A stretch of 13,813 bases of DNA from Chloroflexia bacterium (GCA_025924435.1 JAICIL010000091.1:1-13813), one strand, 5' to 3'; shown: positions 7,392-13,771, counted from the stretch's first letter. Made by a program: numbers and translations. The notes: a model not told the origin generated them from the sequence alone.

Positions 7392-8420
7392 CTATGACAA
7401 GGCGAGGGCGATGCCGAGCATCCCCGCCGCGATGCCGACGAGCCAGAACCGCATCTGCACCTGCGTCTCCGACCAGCCGATCAGTTCGAAATGGTGGTGG
7501 ATCGGCGCTTTCTTGAAGATGCGCTTGCCGTGCGAGAGCTTGAAATAGCCGACTTGCAGCATCACGGAGAGCGTCACAACGACGAAGACGAAGCCGACCA
7601 CGGGCAGGATCAGCCATTGCCCCGTCTGGAACGCGGCGACCGCCAGCCCCGCGCCGATGGCGAGCGACCCCGTATCGCCCATGAAGACCTGCGCCGGGTG
7701 CGCGTTGTACCAGAGGAAACCGATCAAGGCCCCGACCATCGTGAAACAGAAAGTGACGACCTGCAATTGGCCCTGCAAGTAGCCGATGATCCCGTAGGCG
7801 ATGTACGCGATGGCCGCCGTGCCGCCCGCGAGCGAGTCCAGCCCGTCGGTCAGATTAACCGCGTGCGCGAAGCCCATGATGCTCACCAGCGCGATCGGGA
7901 AATAGACGATGCCGATGTCGAACTTCCCGACGAACGGGACGAACATGTTGTGCAGGCCGAGCGGGCCGTAGAGCACCCACGCCGCCACCACCGCGAAGAG
8001 GAAGAGCCAGGCGAACTTGAAGCGCGCCGTCAGCCCGGTGCGCGTGCCGCCGACGAGATTGAGCATGTCGTCCACCGCGCCGAGCACCGCGCAGGCGAGC
8101 AGCACGCCGAGCGGCAGCAGCATCGAGAGCCGCCCGACGAGATTGAAGATCGCGGTGAGCAGCACCACACTCGCGGCGATCATGATGCCGCCCATCGTCG
8201 GCGTGCCCATCTTGACGAGGTGGCTCTCCGGCCCCTCCACGCGGATGCGCTTGCCGATCTTGTGCCGTTTGAGGGTCGCGATGATCGGCCGCCCGATGAT
8301 GACGGTCATCACAAACGCGACGGCCCCCAGGGCGAGCGACGCCGCGAGGTTCGCCCGCGGCTGGAGGGGCAGCACCTCGGTATGGAGGAGGACAACGGCG
8401 ACCAGCGGCATCGCGCTCAT
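7392..8420 (-). CDS. mraY: Phospho-N-acetylmuramoyl-pentapeptide-transferase MraY
   Basis: MraY transfers phospho-MurNAc-pentapeptide onto undecaprenyl phosphate to form lipid I, the first membrane step. The 342-aa protein has about ten membrane helices. Its signatures are HLVKMGTPTMGGIMI (67-81), the acidic pair in LGAVDDMLNL (Asp117, Asp118), NLTDGLDSLAGG (189-200), NAHPAQVFMGDTGSL (239-253, with Asp249) and the cytoplasmic loop KKAPIHHHFE (303-312) with the three His. These separate MraY from the related WecA/TagO enzymes, which lack the HHH loop in this form. Length is normal for the family. The ATG at 8420 forms an ATGA overlap with the murF stop, and GGTGG lies a few bases upstream. Confidence 0.97.
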   Translation of the reverse strand: MSAMPLVAVVLLHTEVLPLQPRANLAASLALGAVAFVMTVIIGRPIIATLKRHKIGKRIRVEGPESHLVKMGTPTMGGIMIAASVVLLTAIFNLVGRLSMLLPLGVLLACAVLGAVDDMLNLVGGTRTGLTARFKFAWLFLFAVVAAWVLYGPLGLHNMFVPFVGKFDIGIVYFPIALVSIMGFAHAVNLTDGLDSLAGGTAAIAYIAYGIIGYLQGQLQVVTFCFTMVGALIGFLWYNAHPAQVFMGDTGSLAIGAGLAVAAFQTGQWLILPVVGFVFVVVTLSVMLQVGYFKLSHGKRIFKKAPIHHHFELIGWSETQVQMRFWLVGIAAGMLGIALALS

Positions 8421-9889
8421 GGCGAGCCACCCGGCGGCTGCGTCGTGCTCGCGCTCTCCGTCGAGGCAGGCTCCGCGTCGGTCCCCGTCTCGGCGCGCAG
8501 TGCGTCCACCAGCGTTTCCATGTGCATCCCGCGCGAGCCTTTGATGAGGACGACATCGCCGGGGCGCAAGTCCGCGCGCAACCGGCGCGCGAGCGCGTCT
8601 CGCTGGTCGGGCGGGAAGGCGACGACCGCCTCTTTCGCCATCCCCGCCATCGTCGCCGCCTCCGCCGTGGTCGCGCTGCGGTTGCCGAAGGTGTAGAGCC
8701 GGTCCACGACCGCCGCCGCCCGCTGCCCGACCCGCGTGTGCCCCTCGGCCTCGTAGACGCCGAGTTCCAGCATATCCGCCAGGACGGCGATGCGGCGGGG
8801 CGCGTCGAGTTCTTCGAGCAGATTGAACGCCGCGAACGCGGATTGCGGGCTGCTGTTGTACGTGTCGTCAATCAGCGTCGCGCCGTTTGGCCCCGGCACG
8901 GTGTAGAGCCGCAATTGCGTCTGCTCGCCCTCAAGCCCCGCGAGGATGTCCGGCAACCCGAGGCCGAGCGCCCGCGCGACGCCGGTCGCCGCCAACGCGG
9001 TATGTACGCTGTGTCGCCCGAGCAATGGCAGCCGGACGCGCACGGGACGCTCGCCCGGCAGCAGCAGCCGGAAAGAGATGCCGGAAAGCCCCTCGCTCTC
9101 GACCGCCGCCGCGCGGATGTCGTTGTCGTCGTTCAGGCCATAGGTGATGACGCGCGCCGCCGCGCGCGACCGCATGCCGCGCACATTGGCGTCGTCGCCG
9201 TTGAGGACGGCAAACCCGTCCGGCGGCAACCCGGCGACGAGATCACCCTTGTTGGCGATCAGCGCTTCCTGCGAGCCGAATCGTTCGAGGTGCGACACGC
9301 CGATATTCGTGACGACGCCGATGCGCGGGCGAGCGATCTTCACCATCGTCGCGATGTCGCCGGGGTCGTACAGCGCCATCTCGACGACCGCCACCTGCAC
9401 ATCGGGCGTCAGGCCCAGCAGCGCGAGCGGCATGCCGGTGATCGCGTTCAGGTTGCCGGGGTTGCGCAGCACGCGATAGCGGCGGCCCAGCACCGTCGCG
9501 ATCAGTTCCTTCGTGCTCGTCTTGCCCACGCTCCCGGTCACGCCGACGAGCGGCACCTGATAGAGCGCGCGCCACCATGAGGCGAGCGTTTGCAGCGCGC
9601 CCAGCGTCTCCGGCACCGCGATGACCGGCAGCGGCGGGGCGTTCCCCGCCGCGACCACGCCCGCCAGCCAGTCGGCGCGCACGACCGCGCAGGCCGCCCC
9701 GCGCTCCGCCGCCTGGCCGAGAAAGGTGTGCCCGTCCGTCGTCGTGCCGGGCAGCGCGAAAAAGAGCGCATCCTTTGTGACCTGGCGAGAGTCAATGACG
9801 ATCGTGCGGAAGAGGAAATCGGGCGGGAGCGCCGCGCCCGCGACGAGCGTCCCCGTCGTACCGGCCAGGACATCGCGCAGCCGGATCAT
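8417..9889 (-). CDS. murF: UDP-N-acetylmuramoyl-tripeptide--D-alanyl-D-alanine ligase MurF
   Basis: MurF attaches D-Ala-D-Ala, made by Ddl encoded downstream, to the UDP-MurNAc-tripeptide. The 490-aa protein has an N-terminal domain with DSRQVTKDALFFALPG (33-48) and GHTFLGQAAERGA (53-65). The ATPase domain has a MurF-type P-loop GVTGSVGKTSTKE (116-128), then RNPGNLNAITGMPLALL and NIGVSHLERF (195-204), with Lys214 at the carbamylated position. The C-terminal domain has DDTYNSSPQS (341-350), VLADMLELG and IKGSRGMHME (449-458). Residues from about 468 to the end are a Glu/Ser/Thr/Pro-rich tail beyond the usual fold. The start forms an ATGA overlap with ftsI. The P-loop and YNSSP motif distinguish it from MurE, which normally sits between ftsI and murF but is absent here. 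Confidence 0.95.
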   Translation of the reverse strand: MIRLRDVLAGTTGTLVAGAALPPDFLFRTIVIDSRQVTKDALFFALPGTTTDGHTFLGQAAERGAACAVVRADWLAGVVAAGNAPPLPVIAVPETLGALQTLASWWRALYQVPLVGVTGSVGKTSTKELIATVLGRRYRVLRNPGNLNAITGMPLALLGLTPDVQVAVVEMALYDPGDIATMVKIARPRIGVVTNIGVSHLERFGSQEALIANKGDLVAGLPPDGFAVLNGDDANVRGMRSRAAARVITYGLNDDNDIRAAAVESEGLSGISFRLLLPGERPVRVRLPLLGRHSVHTALAATGVARALGLGLPDILAGLEGEQTQLRLYTVPGPNGATLIDDTYNSSPQSAFAAFNLLEELDAPRRIAVLADMLELGVYEAEGHTRVGQRAAAVVDRLYTFGNRSATTAEAATMAGMAKEAVVAFPPDQRDALARRLRADLRPGDVVLIKGSRGMHMETLVDALRAETGTDAEPASTESASTTQPPGGSP

Positions 9890-11619
9890 GGCTTCCTCGG
9901 CGGCGCGGGCGGGACGCCCGCATAGCGCAAAAGTTGGCCCGCCAGCCGGCCGAGCGCGGGTGACGCGACATCGCCACCGAGCGAGTTCTTCTTCGGCTGG
10001 TCTATCTTGATGAGCACGGTGAAGAGCGGTTTATCGGCGGGGAAAAAGGAGATAATCGAGGCGATGGTCTTGTCCTCCACGTACGCGCCGGTCTTCGGGT
10101 CCGGAATCTGCGCCGTCCCCGTCTTCGCGGCAATATCATACCCCGGCAGGGCGATCTTGTCCGCCAGGGCACTGTGCGTCGCCTGGGTCATCATCTGCCG
10201 CACCGTCGCCGCCACGTCCGGACGGATCACCTGGCGGACCGGCTGCGGGCGGTGATCCTGCACGAGTTCGCCGTGCCGCTCGACGCGATCCACGACGTAC
10301 GGCGTGTAGAGTGTGCCGCCATTGGCAATCGCGGAGGCCGCCGTGACCATCTGCAACGGCGTGACGGTCAGCCCCTGTCCGAACGAGTTGGTGTACAGAT
10401 CAATCGGATTCCAGATCGTCGTCGGGTTGTCGGGCCAGCGGACGATGCCGATCTCCTCGCCGTCGAGGTCCACGCCCGTCTTCTGGCCCATGCCGAACTG
10501 CCGCAGCATGGCGTAGAAATTCTCTTTTCCCGTCCGCTTGGCGATGTACGACGCGCCGACGTTCGATGAGCGCTCCAGCACCTGCTCCATCGTCTCGGGG
10601 CCCCACGCGCGGTGATCGAGGTTGTAAATCGTGTCCGTCTCGACCCTGGTGAAGCCATTGTCAACCAGCGTCGTCTGCGGCGTGATGCCGCCCGTCTGCA
10701 ACCCCGTCGCCATCGTGAAGATCTTGAATGTGCTGCCGGGTTCGTACGTCGCGCCGACGGCGGGGTTGAGGTAACTCTGCGGGTCCGCGCGGCTATAGGC
10801 GTTCGGGTCGTACGACGGCGCGGAGGCGGAGGCGAGGAGCGCGCCGGTGTTCGGGTCCATGACGAGGATCGTGCCGCCGACCGCGCCCTGCTCGCCGATC
10901 GTCCGCGCCAGTTCATCTTCCGCCATCCGCTGGATCGCCGCGTCAATCGTCAGCGTGAGGTCCGCGCCCTCGACCGGCGCTCGATACTGCTGCTCCCCGA
11001 AGCCGAGCGGCTGCCGCGCGACGTCCGTCTCGGCGACGAGGATGCCCGGTTCGCCGCCGATGAGGTCGTTGTACCGCCCCTCGACGCCGTACGCGCCCGC
11101 GCCGCTCGCGTTCGTGAAGCCGAGCAGGGGGGAGAGGAATGGCCCGTTCGGATACGTGCGCTTCGGCACTTCCTGGTAGATGATCTCCGGGTGCTCCTTC
11201 GGCGGGAAGCGCGCTTTGATCGCCGCGACGGTCGCGTCGTCGAGTTGCCGCGCGACGAGCGACCACTCCACATCGGTGGCGTTGACGCGCGCGTAGACCG
11301 TGTCGAGCGGGATCGTCAGGATCGCCGAGAGTTCCTGCGCCAGCCCGACGCGGTCCCGGTCGGTCAGTTTCTTGGGCGTCACATAGATGTCCGTCGAGGG
11401 GATGTTCGTCGCGAGGACGAGGCCGCCCCGGTCGAGGATCAGCCCGCGTCGCGGCAGCAGCGTCTGCTCCTGCACGCGAAAATCCCGCCCCTGCGACTGC
11501 AACCGTTCGCTGCCGACGACTTGGAAGGAGACGAGCCGCCAGCCGATCGCGCTCGAAATCAGCGCGAAGACGCAGAAGAGCGACACGATGCGCCAGCCGG
11601 AAATCAGTCCCTTGCTCAT
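9886..11619 (-). CDS. ftsI: Septal class B penicillin-binding protein (FtsI/PBP2-type transpeptidase)
   Basis: This membrane-anchored DD-transpeptidase crosslinks septal peptidoglycan together with FtsW. The 577-aa protein has a short cytoplasmic start and one membrane helix (about 10-30). The PBP dimerisation domain (about 55-200) includes RRGLILDRGG (57-66) and TYPNGPFLSPLLGF (155-168). The transpeptidase domain has all three active-site motifs: STFK with Ser296 in EPGSTFKI, SSN (351-353) and KTGTAQ (499-504). No PASTA repeats follow; the protein ends in a Pro-rich tail. The ATG at 11619 overlaps the upstream gene's stop as ATGA, so this start is well supported. An open frame running on to 12255 is only ftsL and rsmH in another frame. 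The dcw position makes septal rather than elongation PBP the likely role. Confidence 0.94.
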   Translation of the reverse strand: MSKGLISGWRIVSLFCVFALISSAIGWRLVSFQVVGSERLQSQGRDFRVQEQTLLPRRGLILDRGGLVLATNIPSTDIYVTPKKLTDRDRVGLAQELSAILTIPLDTVYARVNATDVEWSLVARQLDDATVAAIKARFPPKEHPEIIYQEVPKRTYPNGPFLSPLLGFTNASGAGAYGVEGRYNDLIGGEPGILVAETDVARQPLGFGEQQYRAPVEGADLTLTIDAAIQRMAEDELARTIGEQGAVGGTILVMDPNTGALLASASAPSYDPNAYSRADPQSYLNPAVGATYEPGSTFKIFTMATGLQTGGITPQTTLVDNGFTRVETDTIYNLDHRAWGPETMEQVLERSSNVGASYIAKRTGKENFYAMLRQFGMGQKTGVDLDGEEIGIVRWPDNPTTIWNPIDLYTNSFGQGLTVTPLQMVTAASAIANGGTLYTPYVVDRVERHGELVQDHRPQPVRQVIRPDVAATVRQMMTQATHSALADKIALPGYDIAAKTGTAQIPDPKTGAYVEDKTIASIISFFPADKPLFTVLIKIDQPKKNSLGGDVASPALGRLAGQLLRYAGVPPAPPRKP

Positions 11620-12173
11620 GGCGTTGCCCCCGGTGTGGCCGTCGGAACCGGCCCGCTGTTCTCGGCGCGCGCGTGGCCGGTCAACGCGTCCACGATGCGC
11701 CGTCGCAGGCCGGGCGGTGGCGATGGCGCGGCGGTCGCCGCGACCGGCGCATCCGGCACGTCGGGCAGGGTGAGATAGACGGTGCCACCCGGCGTGGGCG
11801 GGCGCAGGCCCTGATCGCGCGCGGTGGTGTCCGCGCGGCTCAATGTCTGGAAACCGGCGACCTGCGCCGCGAGCCGCGCGTTGGCGTCGCGCGTCTGCGC
11901 GGTCTCTTCTTCGAGCGTTGCCCGCCGGCTGGCGAGCGAGGCGACGTGGCTCGTCTCCAGGAGATAGACGAGCGCGAGCGCGCCTACGCAGGCCGTCACG
12001 AGCAGCCAGACGACGATCCGGCGCACCGCCTCCGTCCGCGCGCGCGCCAGCAGCCCCTGCGCGCCGCTGGCGATGCGCGCGCCGATCGGCGACGGCTCGG
12101 CTTCCTCGATCGGCACCGCCATCGGGGCCGGGATGCGGGTCACGGTCGCACGCGTCCGCGCGGGGAAGAGCAT
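11616..12173 (-). CDS. ftsL: FtsL-like division protein (small bitopic coiled-coil protein)
   Basis: This 185-aa protein sits where ftsL lies in dcw clusters, between rsmH and ftsI, and has that architecture. A cytoplasmic N-terminus (1-50) precedes one membrane helix (about 52-72, RIVVWLLVTACVGALALVYL). An extracytoplasmic heptad-like helix follows (about 75-112, with LASRRATLEEETAQTRDANA), then a Pro/Ala-rich tail. FtsL-type proteins join FtsB/DivIC and FtsQ and activate FtsWI. FtsL diverges too fast for motif proof, so the call rests on position and topology. The tail after residue 135 is unusual: E. coli FtsL stops soon after its coiled coil (121 aa in total). The ATG at 12173 shares one base with the rsmH stop (TGATG) and has GGAGG 6 nt upstream. 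A generic septum-formation-initiator protein is the main alternative. Confidence 0.72.
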   Translation of the reverse strand: MLFPARTRATVTRIPAPMAVPIEEAEPSPIGARIASGAQGLLARARTEAVRRIVVWLLVTACVGALALVYLLETSHVASLASRRATLEEETAQTRDANARLAAQVAGFQTLSRADTTARDQGLRPPTPGGTVYLTLPDVPDAPVAATAAPSPPPGLRRRIVDALTGHARAENSGPVPTATPGATP

Positions 12174-13183
12174 CAGGCGCCTCCATCCGGCGCGCGCTTC
12201 TCGGCGGCGCGCAACTTGGCGCTCCGCGCGCGCGGGTTCGCGGCGATCTCCGCATCGGTCGGCGTGACCGGGCGCGGCGTGAGGATGCGCAGGCTCGGCG
12301 CCCGCGCCACCGGCGGCACGGGCACCGAGCGCGGCAGCGTGTCCGGTTCGGTCGCGCTCGCCTCGTGCCGGAAAAAACGCTTCACGGCCCGGTCCTCCAG
12401 CGAGTGGAAGGAAATAACCGCGAGCCGCCCACTGGGGCGCAACAAGTCGCGCGCCGCGGCAAGCGCCCGCTCCAGCGCGCCCATCTCATCATTGACCGCG
12501 ATCCTGAGCGCCTGGAAGACTTGCGTCGCCGGGTGGATGCGCCCGCGCCGCCCGCCCTTCGCGCCGACGACCGTCTCCGCCAGTTGGAGCGTCGTCGCAT
12601 ACGGTCGGGTCGTCCGCCGCTCGACGATCCGGCGCGCGACGCGCCGGGATGCCTGTTCCTCCCCGTAGGCCCGGAAAAGGTCCGCCAGCGCGGCCTCGTC
12701 CCACGTGTTGACGATCGCCGCCGCCGTCGGGCCGCGCGTCGTGTCGAAGCGCATGTCGAGCGGCCCGTCGTGCATGAAGGAGAAGCCGCGCGCCGCGTCG
12801 CCGAGTTGGAACGACGAGAGGCCGAGATCGAGCAGGATCGCGCCGAGCGTCCCCGCTTCCCAGCCGACCGACGCCGCCGCCTCGGCCATCGCCGCGAAGT
12901 TCGCGTGCCGCAGGATGAGCCGGTCGCCGTACTCCGCCCGTAATGCCTCGCCGCGCGCGATGGCATCCGGATCGGCGTCGAGCGCGAGGACGCGGCCATC
13001 CGGCGCGGAGGCGTCGAGCAGCGCGCGCGTGTGCCCGCCCCCGCCGAACGTCCCGTCGAGCATCGCCATCCCCGGCGAAGGCGCGAGCAGCGCGAGCGAT
13101 GCCGCGTGCAGCACGGAGAGATGCCCCACGGGCGATGCCGCGTCGTCGGCTGATAATTCGGCTGCTGGATGGTGCTCGGCCAT
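12173..13183 (-). CDS. rsmH: 16S rRNA (cytosine-1402-N4)-methyltransferase RsmH (MraW)
   Basis: RsmH methylates N4 of C1402 in the 16S rRNA P-site region, using S-adenosylmethionine. From the chosen start it has 336 aa. It carries GHLSVLH, the SAM-binding loop DGTFGGGGHTRALLD and LALDADPDAI. Further on are LDLGLSSFQLGDAARGFSF, GPLDMRFD, YGEEQASRRVARRIV, HPATQVFQALRIAVNDE, VISFHSLEDRAVKRFF and a C-terminal NPRARSAKLRAAE. These are the full family signatures in order. Start choice: ATG at 13183 has GAGGG just before it, whereas the in-frame ATG at 13216 (11 residues longer) has no ribosome binding site. It is the first gene of the leftward operon; mraZ, usually in front, is absent and replaced by an intergenic region with DnaA-box-like repeats. 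Confidence 0.95.
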   Translation of the reverse strand: MAEHHPAAELSADDAASPVGHLSVLHAASLALLAPSPGMAMLDGTFGGGGHTRALLDASAPDGRVLALDADPDAIARGEALRAEYGDRLILRHANFAAMAEAAASVGWEAGTLGAILLDLGLSSFQLGDAARGFSFMHDGPLDMRFDTTRGPTAAAIVNTWDEAALADLFRAYGEEQASRRVARRIVERRTTRPYATTLQLAETVVGAKGGRRGRIHPATQVFQALRIAVNDEMGALERALAAARDLLRPSGRLAVISFHSLEDRAVKRFFRHEASATEPDTLPRSVPVPPVARAPSLRILTPRPVTPTDAEIAANPRARSAKLRAAEKRAPDGGA

Positions 13184-13186
13184 GGT

Positions 13187-13191
13187 CCCTC
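13187..13191 (-). promoter_or_regulatory. Likely ribosome binding site of rsmH
   Basis: On the minus strand this reads GAGGG and lies 3 nt before the ATG at 13183. The spacing is short, but it is the only purine-rich site near either candidate start. It therefore favours 13183 over 13216. Confidence 0.45.
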
Positions 13192-13226
13192 GGCGATTGT
13201 CCTTCTCGTTCAGCATCCCACGGCAG

Positions 13227-13299
13227 TTATCCGCAATGTACGTACACTATTACCCACATCGTCCACGGATTGTCCCCACGCTGCGGGCAGTTATCCACA
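13227..13299 (+). promoter_or_regulatory. Array of four DnaA-box-like 9-mers in the rsmH upstream region
   Basis: Four same-orientation 9-mers resemble the DnaA box TTATCCACA. They are TTATCCGCA at 13227-13235 (one mismatch), TTACCCACA at 13250-13258 (one mismatch), TTGTCCCCA at 13270-13278 (two mismatches, one from the actinobacterial-type TTGTCCACA) and a perfect TTATCCACA at 13291-13299. Start-to-start distances are 23, 20 and 21 bp, about two helical turns, so they would face the same side of DNA. The outer two share the longer repeat GGCAGTTATCC-CA. DnaA binding is inferred from sequence only. The array could regulate the division operon, titrate DnaA, or belong to a replication origin. 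Confidence 0.55.
13237..13246. repeat. Perfect 10-bp palindrome TGTACGTACA (possible operator)
   Basis: TGTACGTACA is its own reverse complement and lies between the first two DnaA-box-like sites, just upstream of rsmH. Its core GTACGTAC recurs at 13339-13346. Two copies in a short intergenic region suggest a regulator site; which protein would bind is unknown. Confidence 0.4.
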
Positions 13300-13330
13300 T
13301 TCTATCCGATCAGCCGTGCCAAAAGGCCGG

Positions 13331-13375
13331 AATTCCTAGTACGTACATTTTGCGCGTACATCTCGTTTCTTGCAA
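13331..13375. other. AT-rich patch in the divergent intergenic region
   Basis: About 27 of 45 bases are A or T, in a window that is otherwise strongly GC-rich. The patch starts within the 8-bp palindrome GGAATTCC (13329-13336) and ends in the -35 element of the rightward promoter. It lies on one side of the DnaA-box-like array. It may simply be promoter DNA, or could be an unwinding element if the array were an origin. Confidence 0.4.
13339..13346. repeat. Second GTACGTAC palindrome, with CGTACAT direct repeat
   Basis: GTACGTAC at 13339-13346 repeats the core of the palindrome at 13237-13246. In addition CGTACAT occurs at 13342-13348 and again at 13355-13361, a 13-bp offset. The cluster lies upstream of the -35 box of the rightward promoter, where an activator or repressor could act. 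Confidence 0.35.
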
Positions 13376-13399
13376 GACGAACGGATGTTCTGGTATACT
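13370..13399 (+). promoter_or_regulatory. Sigma70-type promoter of the small rightward gene
   Basis: The -35 element is TTGCAA (13370-13375) and the -10 is TATACT (13394-13399), with an 18-bp spacer. TG at 13391-13392 gives an extended -10. Transcription would start near 13406, about 28 bp before the ATG at 13434. It is the clearest promoter in the window. No equally good promoter was found for the leftward rsmH operon. Confidence 0.65.
13379..13390. promoter_or_regulatory. LexA/SOS-box-like palindrome GAAC-N4-GTTC
   Basis: The sequence CGAACGGATGTTC contains a perfect GAAC-N4-GTTC dyad, the core of the SOS box bound by LexA in Bacillus and actinobacteria. It lies entirely in the -35/-10 spacer of the rightward promoter, where a bound repressor would block RNA polymerase. 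LexA control of the small gene is therefore a reasonable inference. Neither lexA nor recA is in the window. Confidence 0.55.
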
Positions 13400-13402
13400 G
13401 TC

Positions 13403-13418
13403 GTCAGTCCGAACTGAC
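13403..13418. repeat. Inverted repeat GTCAGT-CCGA-ACTGAC at the transcription start
   Basis: Perfect 6-bp arms (13403-13408 and 13413-13418) flank a 4-base loop. The predicted transcription start falls inside it. It could be a second operator or a small 5' hairpin in the leader of the small gene, ending 4 bases before the ribosome binding site. Confidence 0.4.
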
Positions 13419-13422
13419 CGAT

Positions 13423-13428
13423 GGAGGG
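13423..13428 (+). promoter_or_regulatory. Ribosome binding site of the small rightward gene
   Basis: GGAGGG lies 5 nt before the ATG at 13434. It fixes the start of a reading frame that otherwise stays open far upstream, antisense to rsmH. Confidence 0.75.
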
Positions 13429-13433
13429 AAAGC

Positions 13434-13685
13434 ATGTTTCTCATCTGGTTCGACAACGACCGCAAGCGCCCGCTCCGCGCGAAGGTTGAGGCGGCGGTGG
13501 AGCGGTATCAGGAGCGATTCGGCCTTGCCCCCGAACTCGTGCTGCTCAATCCGGCGCAGCCGGGCGCGGAGGAGGCGATTGCGGGCATCCCCGTCCGCAC
13601 GACGCCGCTCGTCTCGCCGGATCACTTCTATGTCGGCGCCGAAGACCCCGGCGAGCGCGATACGCTGCATCCGGCGGCCGCATAA
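13434..13685 (+). CDS. Small conserved-looking protein of unknown function, possibly SOS-regulated
   Basis: I do not recognise this 83-aa protein. It begins MFLIWFDNDRKRPLRAKVEA, which looks like a beta strand leading into a helix (about 14-30, ending YQERFG). A second hydrophobic strand follows (ELVLLNP, 34-40), then an acidic/Gly loop, a strand GIPVRTT (51-57) and HFYV (64-67). The tail is polar. There is no signal peptide, membrane helix, Cys pair or known catalytic motif, so a small soluble alpha/beta protein is likely. The start is set by a GGAGGG site. The promoter carries a LexA-box-like dyad, and the gene diverges from the division operon. That context makes a damage-induced role, perhaps on division, conceivable but unproven. 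Coding composition matches the neighbours. Confidence 0.75.
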   Translation: MFLIWFDNDRKRPLRAKVEAAVERYQERFGLAPELVLLNPAQPGAEEAIAGIPVRTTPLVSPDHFYVGAEDPGERDTLHPAAA

Positions 13686-13699
13686 CCCCGGAGTCGGGG
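13686..13699 (+). terminator. Possible stem-loop directly after the small gene
   Basis: CCCCG-GAGT-CGGGG forms a perfect 5-bp stem starting right after the TAA stop. No T-tract follows; instead the sequence turns into G homopolymers that are probably artefactual. The real terminator may therefore be only partly represented. Confidence 0.25.
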
Positions 13700-13701
13700 G
13701 G

Positions 13702-13771
13702 GTGGGGGGGGGGGGGGGGGGCGGGGCGGCAAGCGCGCGGAGGGGCCGGCACCCCCCCCCCCCCCCCCCAC
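13702..13771. repeat. G18/C18 fold-back at the contig end, probable sequencing or assembly artefact
   Basis: GTG followed by 17 further G (13702-13721) is the exact reverse complement of 18 C followed by AC (13752-13771), with 30 bases between. Other G or C runs flank it up to 13813. Such equal-length homopolymers at a sequence end are typical of poly-G read errors joined in both orientations. No gene or other feature can be supported in 13700-13813. Confidence 0.6.

Noticed and set aside
7491..8696. 401-aa open frame on the plus strand
   Set aside because: Antisense to mraY and murF; His/Arg/Asp-rich composition reflects membrane-helix codons read backwards.
11620..12255. N-terminal extension of the ftsI frame
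   Set aside because: It covers the FtsL-like gene and the end of rsmH in another frame. The true N-terminus with its membrane helix begins at 11619.
13227..13299. CRISPR-like or other spaced repeat array
   Set aside because: The repeat units are only 9 bp, degenerate and spaced 20-23 bp; they fit protein binding sites, not CRISPR repeats. No tRNA, rRNA, insertion sequence or CRISPR array was seen anywhere in the window.
13300..13330. Minus-strand TAGAAT as -10 of the rsmH operon promoter
   Set aside because: The only nearby -35-like hexamer, TTGGCA, is 12 bp away, too close for a sigma70 promoter. No convincing alternative was found, so the operon promoter is left unassigned.
12705..13433. 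In-frame upstream extension of the small rightward gene
   Set aside because: It would be antisense to rsmH and run through the promoter region. The GGAGGG site and promoter place the start at 13434.
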